A stretch of DNA of 38,168 bases, taken from positions 1 through 38,168 of the forward strand of contig JAUJOF010000019.1 of assembly GCA_030447785.1 (NCBI GenBank). Direction: 5' to 3'. This DNA is from Solirubrobacteraceae bacterium. Lineage in GTDB: Bacteria; Actinomycetota; Thermoleophilia; Solirubrobacterales; Solirubrobacteraceae. Both the position numbers and the translations under genes were made by a program. Under the pieces are notes generated by a model. That model had not been told where the DNA came from, searched no databases, and saw nothing but the letters and a program-made list of their open reading frames with translations. Positions 1 to 11,795 of the stretch are shown here, piece by piece. The first letter of the stretch is position 1, and every line of letters begins with the position of its first letter.

Positions 1-1
1 C

Positions 2-560
2 CACATCGCCGCGATGGCCGCGGTCGTGGAACCCGACGTCGCGATCGTCACGACCGTCGGCCCCGCACACCTGGAGATGCTCGGCGACCTCGACGGCGTG
101 CGGCGCGCCAAGCAGGAGCTGGTCGAGGCCCTCGAGCCCGACGGCGTCGCCGTGCTGAACGCCGACGACCCGCGGGTGCTGGCCATGGCCGGCGCCGCTC
201 CCGGCCGCGTCGTCACCTACGGCCACGGCGCCCACGCCGACCTGCGGGCGACCGACGTCAGCCTCGACGAGCGGGCGAGACCGTCGTTCAGCGTTCGCGG
301 GGTCCGCGTGCGGCTGCCGCTGCCGGGCCTGCACAACGTCGGCAACGCCCTGGCGGCCCTGGCCGCCGCCGATGTCTGCGGTGTGCGCCTCGACGACGCC
401 GCGGCGGCGTTGGCGAACGCGACCGTGTCCCGCTGGCGCATGGAGCTGCACGACACCCCCGCCGGCGTGAGGCTGCTCAACGACGCCTACAACGCCAACC
501 CGTCGTCGGTGGAGGCGGCGCTGCGGACCCTGGCCGCCATGGCGGTCCCCGGCCGGCGGG
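2..560 (+). CDS. murF: MurF fragment (UDP-MurNAc-tripeptide--D-Ala-D-Ala ligase), both ends missing
   Basis: MurF adds D-Ala-D-Ala to UDP-MurNAc-tripeptide in the cytoplasm, the last soluble step of peptidoglycan precursor synthesis. The reading frame is open from base 2 and enters in the central ATPase domain (HIAAMAAVVEPDVAIVTT), continues through the LEMLGD and NADDPRV segments, the GLHNVGNALAAL helix, and the NDAYNANPSSVEAAL motif that marks the start of the C-terminal ligase domain. MurF similarity stops abruptly after VPGRR at about base 557. From there the plus strand is simply the antisense of a glycosidase gene, although the frame stays open by chance to 1567. The P-loop is upstream of the window and the C-terminal D-Ala-D-Ala binding part is missing. 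Assignment is firm; whether the truncation is biological or an assembly join is open. Confidence 0.82.
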
Positions 561-1768
561 GTGACCACCGGCAGCCACGGATGGCCGGTGCTGAAGCCGG
601 CGTGCGGCCGGAGGTCCTCCCAGGCCATCGGATGGCGATGGACGTCGCGCCCGGCGCGGTCGTCGGGCGCGCCCGACCGCCCCGGCCCGTCGGCCATCCC
701 AAGCTCGTCGCCCTGGTAGACGAACACCGCTCCCGGCAGGGTGAGCAGCAGCAGCGCGGCGGCCCGGGCCTGCCCGGGGCCGACCCGGTCGGGCAGGCGG
801 GGGAAGTCGTGGTTGGACAGCACCCAGGCCACGCGCCCGGGGGGCGCGCCGGCCAGCGCGGCGCGCACCGCCTCGGCGTCCCACGGCGCATGGAACAGCT
901 CGAAGGCGAAGCACAGGTCGAGGTGCTCCAGGTAAGGGCCCAACCCCGCGGAGGGCAGGTAGGCCTCCCCCACCAGCAGCGCGTCGCCCAGCGCGGCGCG
1001 CAGGTGGGCCAGCCCCGTCCCGATGTCGGGCGCGTCGCGCGAGTGGCGGTGCTCGAGGGTGGCGTGCTCGCCGTGCAGGGGCAGCGGCGGCGGCCCGCTG
1101 GCCGGGGGGTCGTCGCGCAGCTGTGGGTCCTTGAGCAGCCGGTCGATGGCGTCCACGCGAAAGCCGTCCACCCCCCGCTCCAGCCAGAAGCGCAGGGCCT
1201 CGCCGAAGGCCGCGGGCACCTCGGGGTTGCGCCAGTCCAGGTCGGGCTGCTCGGGATAGAAGGAGTGCAGGTACCACCGTCCGCTGCGCTCGTCGCGCGA
1301 CCACGCCGGGCCGCCGAACGAGGCCAGCCAGTTGTTCTGGGGACCGTCTCGGTCGGACCACACGTAGCGCTCGGGCTGCGCGCGAAACCAGGGGTGCTCG
1401 ATCGAGGTGTGGCAGGGCACGACGTCGAAGAGAACCCTGAGGCCGCGCCCGTGGGCGGCGGCGATCAGCTCCTCGGCATCCTCGAGGGTGCCAAGCTGCG
1501 GGTGCACGCCGGTGAGGTCGGCGACGTCATAGCCCCCGTCGGCCATCGGCGAGGGGTAGAAGGGTGACAGCCACACCGCGTCGGCACCGAGCGCCGCGAC
1601 GTGGTCCAAGCGCTCGATGATCCCGCGCAGGTCGCCCACACCGTCGCCGTCGGCGTCCTGGAAGGAGCGCGGGTAGATCTGGTAGACGACGGCGTCCCGC
1701 CACCAGGGGTCTGCCTGCGCCGATGGCGAGCGTCGACCTTGTCGGTCTGAGGGCGAGGAGGTCGACAC
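555..1768 (-). CDS. GH13 alpha-glucosidase / oligo-1,6-glucosidase, C-terminus lost
   Basis: A retaining alpha-glucosidase of family GH13 that would hydrolyse short alpha-glucans. Translation from GTG at 1768 gives PWWRDAVVYQIYPRSFQD at residues 21-38, typical of the family. All three catalytic residues are visible: nucleophile Asp206 in GFRVDAID, acid/base Glu268 in LLVGEAYLPS, and transition-state Asp321 in LSNHDFPR. The conserved HRHPMAW and GFSTGHPWLPV segments follow at about 378-401. Similarity ends near base 559, where the antisense of murF begins, so roughly the last 120-140 residues (the C-terminal beta domain) are absent. No stop is met before the window edge. It lies 8 bases downstream of serA on the same strand, probably read through from that operon. 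The start is supported by continuous homology only; no clear ribosome-binding site is seen. Confidence 0.8.
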
Positions 1769-1776
1769 TCGGGCCC

Positions 1777-1780
<4 letters not shown>
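1732..1780. repeat. Two interleaved perfect inverted repeats between serA and the glycosidase gene
   Basis: GTCGACCT (1732-1739) pairs with AGGTCGAC (1759-1766), and CTGAGGGC (1747-1754) pairs with GCCCTCAG (1773-1780). Each arm is 8 bases and perfect. The arms alternate, so the two stems exclude each other or form a pseudoknot. In the minus-strand transcript the second stem begins at the serA stop codon, and the GTG start of the glycosidase (1766-1768) lies in its loop and touches the first stem. It may be a weak terminator or a translational control element; no U-tract follows. Confidence 0.55.
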
Positions 1781-5548
<3,768 letters not shown>

Positions 5549-5560
5549 GAGCGCGGGAGG

Positions 5561-6472
5561 CTAACCGAGCCGGGGGGCGGCGGACGTCCCCGCCGCGGCG
5601 ACCAGCGCGTCGACCATCGCGCCGGCCGCCGGAGCCGGACGCCGGGCCGGACGCACCGCCCACACCGAGCGCGCCAGCGGCGTCTCGCGCAGGGGGCGCA
5701 CCGCGACCCCCTCGTGCCGCGGCCACAACGCCAGCAGGGGCATCACGCAGACCGCCAGGCCGGCGGCCACGAGGGGCTGCACCATCGCGATGTCGCCCGT
5801 CTCGTAGGCCACGTCGGGCTCGAAGCCGCCGTGCTCGCGACACAGGCCGCGCAGGACCTTGGTGTAGTCGTGGTCGGCGGGCGGGCACACCCAGCGGCGC
5901 TGCTCGAGCTCGGCGAGGGACAGGTGCTCGTGATCGGCCAGCGGATCGCCGGCCGGGAGCACGACCGCGTAGGGATCGTCGAGCAGGCGCGTCCACGTCA
6001 GGTCGTCGTCGCCCTCGGCGCCGAAGCGATAGACGACGGCCACGTCGAGGTCGCGCGCGCGCACGCCGCTCAGCGCGGGCGCCGGCTCGTGCTGGTGCAG
6101 ATCGAGCTTGACCGCCGGGTGGGCGCCCGAGAAGCCCGCCACCGCGGCGGGCATGAAGGTCGCCCAGGCGGTGAAGAAGCCACAGAGGCCCAGCGGGCCC
6201 GCCTCCCCACGGGCCAGCATGGCCAGCTCGCGCTCGGCCCACGCCGCGCGACCGAGCAGCTCCTCGGCGTGGGCGAGCACGATCTCGCCCGCCGCGGTGG
6301 GCCGCAGCGGACGGCTCGACCGTTCGATCAGGCTGACGCCCAGCTCGCGCTCCAGGGTCGCGACCTGCTCGGACACGCTGGATTGCGTGTAGTCCAGCGC
6401 CCGTGCCGCGGCCGAGAAGGAGCGCCGGTCGAGGACCTCGCGAAGGGTGCGCAGGCGGCGCAGGTCGAGCAT
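5561..6472 (-). CDS. LysR-family transcriptional regulator
   Basis: 303-residue LysR-type regulator. N-terminal winged helix (residues 1-60: LRTLREVLDRRSFSAAARAL then YTQSSVSEQVATLERELG) followed by a periplasmic-binding-like effector domain. The effector is unknown. The gene is divergent from the cupin gene at 6584 and lies directly upstream of ilvC on the same strand. An ATC-N9-GAT site at 6501-6515 between it and the cupin gene is a classic LysR-type box, so autoregulation and control of the cupin gene are likely. Control of ilvC, by analogy with IlvY, is possible, but the position (same strand rather than divergent) differs from that system. Confidence 0.92.
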   Translation of the reverse strand: MLDLRRLRTLREVLDRRSFSAAARALDYTQSSVSEQVATLERELGVSLIERSSRPLRPTAAGEIVLAHAEELLGRAAWAERELAMLARGEAGPLGLCGFFTAWATFMPAAVAGFSGAHPAVKLDLHQHEPAPALSGVRARDLDVAVVYRFGAEGDDDLTWTRLLDDPYAVVLPAGDPLADHEHLSLAELEQRRWVCPPADHDYTKVLRGLCREHGGFEPDVAYETGDIAMVQPLVAAGLAVCVMPLLALWPRHEGVAVRPLRETPLARSVWAVRPARRPAPAAGAMVDALVAAAGTSAAPRLG

Positions 6473-6500
6473 CGGTACCTCCGATCATACCTTCGGGATC

Positions 6501-6515
6501 ATCGGTTGCAACGAT
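6501..6515. promoter_or_regulatory. LysR-type ATC-N9-GAT operator between lysR and cupin genes
   Basis: ATCGGTTGCAACGAT matches the T-N11-A / ATC-N9-GAT form of LysR recognition sites. It is 29 bases upstream of the lysR start and 68 bases upstream of the cupin start, a position suited to regulating both. A GATCAT direct repeat (6483-6488 and 6497-6502) lies on the lysR side. Binding is inferred. Confidence 0.5.
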
Positions 6516-6583
6516 GCTCCGGGCGACGGACACTGCCTCCCGACGCGGCGCACGAGGCGCCGCCCGAAACCGGAGGAGCCGTC

Positions 6584-7021
6584 ATGTCCACCACCACCAG
6601 CCCGCAGGACCTGGACTTCCTGGGCTCTCGCGCCCGAATCCTGACCGACGCGCAGGCCACCGCGGGCCGCCTGGGCCTGATCGACATGATCAGCGTGCCG
6701 GCGGGCCACATGCCGCCCCTCCACGTCCACCACACCGAGGACGAGGGCTTCTACGTGCTGGAGGGAGAGGTCACGCTGTTGCTGCCCGACCGGTCGGTGG
6801 AGTGCGGGCCCGGGGACTTCGTTCTCGCCCCCCGCGGCGTGCCTCACGCCTATCGGGTGGGCGAGCGGCCGGCGCGCTGGCTGGTGGTCAGCAGCCCGGC
6901 CGGCTTCGAGCGGTTCGTGGCCGCCGTGGCCGCCCTGGACGAGCTCGACCCGGCCGTGCTGGGCGCGGTCGCCGCCGAGCACGACATCGAGATCCTCGGG
7001 CCTCCGGGGACGCTCCCCTAA
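6584..7021 (+). CDS. Small cupin-domain protein
   Basis: 145-residue single-domain cupin. Cupin motif 1 is PLHVHHTEDEGFYVLEGEV (metal-binding His, His, Glu) and motif 2 is PGDFVLAPRGVPHAYRV (final metal His). Similar small cupins include quercetinase-like dioxygenases, isomerases and non-enzymatic sugar-binding proteins, so the substrate cannot be named. ATG at 6584 is preceded by a strong ribosome-binding site (GGAGGAG, 6572-6578). It is divergent from a LysR regulator with a LysR box between them, suggesting inducible expression. It converges on the methyltransferase gene, with a palindromic hairpin between them. Confidence 0.88.
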   Translation: MSTTTSPQDLDFLGSRARILTDAQATAGRLGLIDMISVPAGHMPPLHVHHTEDEGFYVLEGEVTLLLPDRSVECGPGDFVLAPRGVPHAYRVGERPARWLVVSSPAGFERFVAAVAALDELDPAVLGAVAAEHDIEILGPPGTLP

Positions 7022-7031
7022 CGTCGCCGGA

Positions 7032-7051
7032 GGTCGCCGGTTCCGGCGACC
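7032..7051. terminator. Bidirectional hairpin between convergent cupin and methyltransferase genes
   Basis: GGTCGCCGG-TT-CCGGCGACC: perfect 9-base arms around a 2-base centre, lying in the 46-base gap between two convergent stop codons. There is no long T-tract, as is common in high-GC genomes; a short run of four A follows on the plus strand. Confidence 0.6.
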
Positions 7052-7067
7052 GCAGGCGAAAACCCGT

Positions 7068-7919
7068 TCACGCCCCCGCGACGGCGACGTGCGTCCGCGC
7101 CGGCAGGCGCACGGAGCCGTCCGGGGCGACGTGCTCGTCCAGGCGGGCGTCGATCGCGTCGCGCAGCTCGTCGCGCTGGGCGGGGTCGAGCGCGGTGACC
7201 CCGGCGCGCAGGTTCGTGCCCAGGTCGAGCTGGACATCCCACCACGTGTCGAGATCCTCGTAGGCGAAGGTCAGGTCGAGCTGCTCGATCGTGGTCTCGA
7301 CAAAACCCGCCTCGCCCAAGGCGTCCTCGAGCACCTCGCGGTCGGCCAGCGCGAAGGGGCCGGGCGCGGAGGGGTCGGGGCTCTCGCCGGTCATGCGCGA
7401 CAGCTCCTCGCCCGGGACGGCCAGCCACGGGTTGTCCTCGCGGGCCGCCCAGGTGGCGAGGGCGACGCGGCCCCGCGGGCGCAGCACGCGGCGGGTCTCA
7501 CGCAGCGCGGCGGCGGGGTCGGCCAGCAGCATGTAGCCGAAGCGACACAGGACGGCGTCGACGTCGGCGGCGGGCAGGTCTATCCACTCCGCGTCCATGA
7601 CCGTGAACTCGACGCCGTCCTCGAGGCCCAGCTCGGCGGCCCGGGCCCGCGCGGTTTCGAGCATCTCCTCGGCGACGTCGGTGCAGATGAGCGTGCCGCC
7701 CGGGCGGATCAGCTCGGCGGCCATCAGCCCCGTGTCCGCGGGGCCGGCGGCCAGCTCGAGCACCCGCTGGCCGGGCTGGGGCTCGACCGCTTCGATCATC
7801 CATGCCGAGACGGGCACCACGGCCGCCTGGAAGACCGCGCGGTTGGCCGCCCACCCACCGGCCGCCCGCGCCCAGCGCTCGGCGCTCTCGCGGCGGAAGG
7901 CGACGGGATCGAAGCTCAT
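7068..7919 (-). CDS. SAM-dependent methyltransferase, class I
   Basis: 283-residue Rossmann-fold methyltransferase. SAM-binding motif I is RVLELAAGPADTG, followed by ICTDVAEEMLETARARA (motif II acidic residue) and VMDAEWIDLPAADVDAVLCR, the usual layout of UbiE/Methyltransf_11 enzymes. The substrate is unknown. ATG at 7919 overlaps the stop of the transporter binding-protein remnant (ATGA), so it was coupled to that operon. The same frame is open upstream all the way through the ABC ATPase to 9251, but the intervening residues resemble no protein: they are the binding-protein gene read in the wrong frame. I therefore reject an ATPase-methyltransferase fusion and start at MSFDPVAFRRES. Confidence 0.88.
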   Translation of the reverse strand: MSFDPVAFRRESAERWARAAGGWAANRAVFQAAVVPVSAWMIEAVEPQPGQRVLELAAGPADTGLMAAELIRPGGTLICTDVAEEMLETARARAAELGLEDGVEFTVMDAEWIDLPAADVDAVLCRFGYMLLADPAAALRETRRVLRPRGRVALATWAAREDNPWLAVPGEELSRMTGESPDPSAPGPFALADREVLEDALGEAGFVETTIEQLDLTFAYEDLDTWWDVQLDLGTNLRAGVTALDPAQRDELRDAIDARLDEHVAPDGSVRLPARTHVAVAGA

Positions 7920-8290
7920 GGAGCGAAGGGTACGCGCCGGATCTCCAGCCCGGTCTTCGACCCGGTCACGAACACGTGCTTGTTGAGCACGCTGGGCAGG
8001 CCTCCGGCGAAGCCACCGGGGGTGTAGTACCACGCGTCCAGCACCTCCTTGCGAAAGGCGGCGAACTGGGTGGGGTAGAGGAGGGGCAGCGCCGGCACGT
8101 CTTCGGCGATCAGGCGCTGCATCCGGGCGACCAGCCTCATGCGCTCCTGGCGGTCGGCGGTCACGAGCTGTTCGCGGGCCAGGCGGTCGAACCTCTCGTC
8201 GACGTACCCCCGGGCGCCCTGCAGGCGTCCCTCGATGCGCGAGGAGTAGAAGGTGCGCAGGTTGTCGGGGTCCGCGCTGGGTGCGGTGCC
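7916..8290 (-). pseudogene. Peptide ABC transporter substrate-binding protein, C-terminal remnant
   Basis: About 123 codons remain of a DppA/OppA-type extracytoplasmic binding protein (normally 500-600 residues). The visible piece runs SADPDNLRTFYSSRIEG, YVDERFDRLAREQLV, RMQRLIAEDVPALPLLYP, then AWYYTPGGFAGG and ends FAP-stop, all typical of the C-terminal lobe. The frame is different from the upstream ATPase gene, and the join is near 8285-8310. There is no signal peptide or N-terminal domain, so it cannot be a working receptor. The stop overlaps the methyltransferase start. Confidence 0.72.
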
Positions 8291-8309
8291 GCCAGGCCGA
8301 CACCAGCGT

Positions 8310-9242
8310 CTTCAGGCCCCCGAAGTGGCAGGCCACCAGGCGCCCCCGGGAGGGCACCAGGGCCGGGTGCTGCTCGACGCAGATCGACTCGGCCTGCGTG
8401 CAGCGCGGGTGGAACGGACAGCCCGCAGGGACGGCGCGGGGATCGGGGGCCCGCCCCCGGATGGGGCGCAGGTCCTTGGTGGTGCTCATCCGGGGGTAGG
8501 CGTTGATCAGCGCCCAGCTGTAGGGATGGGCGGGGCGGCCGATCGCCTCGCCGGTCGGTCCCTCCTCCATGACCTCGCCGGCGTAGAGCACCATCGCTCG
8601 CCGACACAGACGCGCGGCGGCCGGAAGGTCGTGGGAGATCACCACCAGCGCGAAGCCGCGCGTCCGGGCCAGCGCGTCCACCCGGTCGGCCAAAGCCCGC
8701 TGCCCGGGTGGATCGAGCCCCGCCACCGGCTCGTCGAGGATCACCAGCCGGGGATCGAGGGCCAGCACCATGGCCAGCATCATGCGACGGCGCTGGCCCC
8801 CCGAGAGCTGGTGGGGATAGCGGTCCAGCAGCGAGGGGTCGGCGAGGACCTCATCGGCCAGCTCCTCGGCGCGCCGGCGTGCCGCGTCCCTGCTCAGTCC
8901 CGCTCGCTCGGTGAGCGGCTCGGCGATCTGGGCTCCCACCGGGGCGACGGGGTTGAAGGGCGCTCCCTGCAGCGAGAGCGCGACGGTCGACCAGCGCAGG
9001 GAGCGCAGTACCTCGGGGTCGGCGCCGACCAGCTCCCTCCCTCCCAGGCGGATGCTGCCCGTGACCGTCGGGGGCTGGACCAGCCCCGCCATGCAGTGCG
9101 CCAGCGTGGACTTGCCCGCGCCGCTCTCGCCGACCACGGCGAGCGCTTCTCCCTCGTCGAGGGAGAGGCTGACCCCTCGCAGCGCGGCGACCTCGCCGGG
9201 GAAGGTGACCCGCAGGTCGCCGACCTCGAGCAGCGGTGCCAT
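8310..9242 (-). CDS. Peptide/nickel ABC transporter ATP-binding protein (DppD/OppD type), 3' end disrupted
   Basis: ATPase that would power a dipeptide/oligopeptide importer at the inner face of the membrane. From ATG at 9242 (TGATG overlap with the permease gene): Walker A GESGAGKST, signature LSGGQRRRM, Walker B LVILDEPVAG, switch His in VISHDL, and the C-terminal oligopeptide motif CPFHPRCTQAESIC. The nucleotide-binding domain looks complete. After VACHFGG the frame runs on into the displaced binding-protein gene without its own stop, so the natural C-terminus was lost at the junction near 8310 and translation would add a nonsense tail in frame with the methyltransferase. Its partner permeases are also damaged, so function is doubtful. 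Confidence 0.78.
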
Positions 9243-10069
9243 CAGGTGCACTCCCAGCGAGGGTTGGACCTAGGCTCGAGGGCCACCCCGAGGACCGCCA
9301 GGCCGATCGCCGCGACGGTGATCGCCAGCCCGGCGGGCAGCACCCACCACAGCCACTGCGCATCGAGGTAGACGCCCGGGTAGTCCAGGGCACGGTTGAG
9401 CACCGTCCCCCAGCTCACCTCGGTCGGATCGCTGAGGCCCAGGAGGCCAGGCCGGCCTGCAGCACCACGGCGGTGGACGCCCACGTGACGAAGCTCGCCG
9501 CGATGATCGGGCCGAGGCTGGGCAGGGCGTGGTGGGCGATCACGTACCGGCGCGGCGCCCCGAAGCCGCGCGCCGCCTCCACGTACCCCGACCGCGCGAG
9601 CGTCAGCGCCCGGCTGCGCACCACGCGGGCGATGGGCGGCCAGCCGGCCAGGGCGATCACGACGATGACCGTGGCCCGGGACGGTCCGGCCAGCGCGGCG
9701 ATGAGGATGAGCAGCGGCAGGGCGGGGACGGCGAGGAAGAGGTCGACGACCCGCATGGCCACCAGGTCCACGCGGCCGCCCAGCGTCGCGGCCGTGGCGC
9801 CCACCGTGGCGCCCACCGCCACCCCGAGCGACGCGGCGAGCAGGCCCATCACGGCCGAGGAGCGCGTGCCCCACACCAGCTGGGAGAGGATGTCCTGGCC
9901 CGCGTCGTTGGTGCCCCAGCAGGTGCGCGGGCGACGGGGCGGCCAGCGCGGGGCCGCCGGCCGCCCGCGGGTCGTCGGGCGCGAGCGCGGGCGCCAGGAT
10001 CGCGATCAGCGCGAACGCGGCGACGGTGCCGGCGCCGATCCACAGGAACGGGTCACGTCGCCGGCTCAT
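9242..10069 (-). pseudogene. Peptide ABC transporter permease (DppC type), two frameshifts
   Basis: Starts MSRRRDPFLWIGAG with a first membrane helix and the family segment SPAHLLG. Then the frame breaks: an extra G in a GGGG run near 9915 moves the reading to the frame TNDAGQDILSQLVWGTRSSA, which carries the permease core, including the EAA-loop region ARSGYVEAARGFGAPRRYVI. Near 9440 one base appears to be missing (GCCTCCTGG where GCCTTCCTGG is expected), returning to the first frame for GLSDPTEVSWGTVLNRALDY and the last helix. Both lesions sit at homopolymers, so base-calling error is possible, but the damaged neighbours on both sides favour a decaying operon. Confidence 0.75.
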
Positions 10070-10096
10070 GCCGAGATCCTCGGATCCAGCCGCCGA

Positions 10097-10345
10097 TTAG
10101 GCGGCGATGGAGGCCAGGAAGAACACCGGCAGGTTGTCGATGGCCAGGAAGAAGGTCAGCAGGCGCCTGTCCGCCCGGCGCCCCCGCCGCCACCCCGAGC
10201 GCACGCCGCCGACCATGCCCACCGCGGTGGCCACGACCAGCGCCGTCCCCAGCAGCAGCAGCAGCGACCACGGCAACCGGCTGGCGATCACCTCGCTGAC
10301 GGCCCGGGCCGTCACGCACCGGGCGGGGGCGGTAGCCAGCAGCAA
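10097..10345 (-). pseudogene. Peptide ABC transporter permease (DppB type), internal fragment
   Basis: About 80 codons resembling the middle of a DppB permease: VSEVIASRLPWSLLLLLGTA, then VRSGWRRGRRADRRLLTFF and NLPVFFLASIAA-stop. A normal DppB is about 310 residues. The N-terminal third and the C-terminal half, including the EAA loop, are absent. The stop lies 28 bases before the DppC-like start, so the gene was joined in frame to nothing downstream. Bases 10346-10446 upstream hold no recognisable permease sequence. Confidence 0.65.
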
Positions 10346-10446
10346 CTACAGCAGCCTGGCCCCCAGATGGCCAGCGGCATCACCGAAGGCCAGACGCCAT
10401 CCAGCGGGGGCGCGGCTGGTCACACGCCGCCCCCGGGTGGCCACCG

Positions 10447-10992
10447 ATGACCATGGCGCCCTCCCTGCGCAAGTTCGCGCTCACCGCGCACGTCGTGTCC
10501 TCGGTCGGCTGGCTCGGCGCGGTCGTCGTCTTCCTGGGCCTCTCCATCGCCGGCATGACCAGCCAGCACCCCGAGACGGTCCGTGGCGCCTACCTCGCGA
10601 TGGAGTCGATCGGGTTGTTCGTCCTCGTGCCCTTCAGCGTCGCCTCGCTGCTGACCGGCCTCGTCCAGTCGCTTGCCACCAAATGGGGCCTGATCCGCCA
10701 CTACTGGGTCGTGGCCAAGCTACTGATCAACGTCCTCGCCAGCCTGATCCTGCTCATCTACACCCAGACGCTCGCCTCCCTGGCCGCCACGGCATCAGCT
10801 GATGGCGACCTCGGCCTGCTGCGCAGCCCATCCCCCGTGCTCCACGCCATCGCCGGCCTCGTGCTGTTGCTCGCCGCCGCAGCGCTGTCGGTCTACAAGC
10901 CGCGCGGCATGACACGCTACGGATGGCACAAGCAGCAAGAGCAACGTCAGGCCTTGCAAGCCGTACGACACGACCCGGTGCGGGCGGCGTAG
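10447..10992 (+). CDS. DUF2269-like integral membrane protein
   Basis: 181 residues with four hydrophobic segments: roughly residues 10-33 (after SLRKFALTAHVVSSVGWLG), 52-70, 84-105 and 135-150. The conserved His and Trp in the first helix and the KWGLIRHYWVVAKLLIN region are typical of DUF2269-like membrane proteins whose function is unknown. The tail is hydrophilic and basic (YKPRGMTRYGWHKQQEQR). Start could be 10447 or the second ATG at 10453; neither has a clear ribosome-binding site. It is probably co-directional with, but separate from, the next membrane gene (102 bases apart). Confidence 0.8.
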   Translation: MTMAPSLRKFALTAHVVSSVGWLGAVVVFLGLSIAGMTSQHPETVRGAYLAMESIGLFVLVPFSVASLLTGLVQSLATKWGLIRHYWVVAKLLINVLASLILLIYTQTLASLAATASADGDLGLLRSPSPVLHAIAGLVLLLAAAALSVYKPRGMTRYGWHKQQEQRQALQAVRHDPVRAA

Positions 10993-11094
10993 ACAGCACG
11001 AGGAGCTACCCCTTCGGCCTAGCCACCACGACGGCGAATCACGTCCGCGCCACGGTCGCCGACACCAGCAACTCGCTTTCAAAGGAGACCACCA

Positions 11095-11595
11095 ATGCAC
11101 GCCGTCGACTCGCTCACCGCTTCGCCCGTCGCCTCGTCGGATCCCCGCGTGCACCGGCTGCAGCGCACCGCCGGGCTGGCCGGAGTGGGATTCCTGGTCG
11201 TGAACCTCCCCCTCACGCTGATCGGCGTCCTGGCCGACTGGCAGACGCCCCTCGACCTGCCGGCTGATGCCGGCTCGACCGCCGACACGTTCGCCTCGCA
11301 CGGCACGGCGATCTCGGGGCCGTTGGCGCCGGTCGCGATCACCGGCGCGCTCGGCCTGATAGCCCACCGCAAGGACCCCTGGGGCATCGGCGCCACTGCG
11401 CTGCTGGCCGTCATGGCGCCCCTGATCGGCATCAACGGTGTCCGCCAGGTGCTCGCCGACGCGACCAGCACGCCGACCCCGCACGGCGTGGTGGTCGCTG
11501 GCGGCCTGCTCTTCACCGTGCTCGGCCTCATCCTCGGCGGCACCTCGCTCCGCGCGCTCGCCGCTCGCCGCTCGCCGCTCGCCGCATTGAGTTGA
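11095..11595 (+). CDS. Hypothetical four-helix membrane protein
   Basis: 166 residues; I do not recognise a family. Hydrophobic segments lie at about 29-48 (TAGLAGVGFLVVNLPLTLIG), 76-92, 97-118 and 137-156. The loop between helices 1 and 2 contains DLPADAGSTADTFASHG. The ATG has a strong ribosome-binding site (AAAGGAG, 11081-11087). The last bases contain a GCTCGCCGCTCGCCGCTCGCCGC run that encodes AARRSPLAAL. The 200 bases after the stop hold no gene that I can see. Confidence 0.65.
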   Translation: MHAVDSLTASPVASSDPRVHRLQRTAGLAGVGFLVVNLPLTLIGVLADWQTPLDLPADAGSTADTFASHGTAISGPLAPVAITGALGLIAHRKDPWGIGATALLAVMAPLIGINGVRQVLADATSTPTPHGVVVAGGLLFTVLGLILGGTSLRALAARRSPLAALS

Positions 11596-11782
11596 GGACT
11601 GCCCCACCGGTGCGCTGGCCGCAGCCCTTGTGCAGAGTCGGGCAGCATGGGGTCAGCGACTTGGGGGGGTTGGTCGGGCAAACCTTCTCGCTCGATGCCA
11701 TTGCGCACGGTAAGAGGTGCGTCGCTGGATGCCGCGGGGCAGCGGGCCAGTCCCAGGAGCGAGGGGTCTGCCCGGGACGGCG

Positions 11783-11788
11783 TATCGT
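11783..11788 (+). promoter_or_regulatory. -10 box of a leaderless promoter for the GST-like gene
   Basis: TATCGT followed by 7 bases and then the ATG at 11796, the spacing expected for transcription starting at or next to the start codon. No -35 match and no ribosome-binding site is visible. Confidence 0.4.
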
Positions 11789-11795
11789 CGCCCCG

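Noticed and set aside
14..1567. A 517-codon plus-strand open frame continuous from murF
   Set aside because: After base 557 it is the antisense of a glycosidase with all its catalytic residues, so the frame is open only because of high GC.
7068..9251. A single ABC ATPase-methyltransferase fusion protein of 727 residues
   Set aside because: The middle 140 or so residues are meaningless; the same DNA in another frame encodes the end of a peptide-binding protein, and the methyltransferase has its own ATG coupled to that stop.
9235..10450. Plus-strand open frames through the transporter region
   Set aside because: They are antisense to permease sequence with clear membrane-protein similarity on the minus strand.
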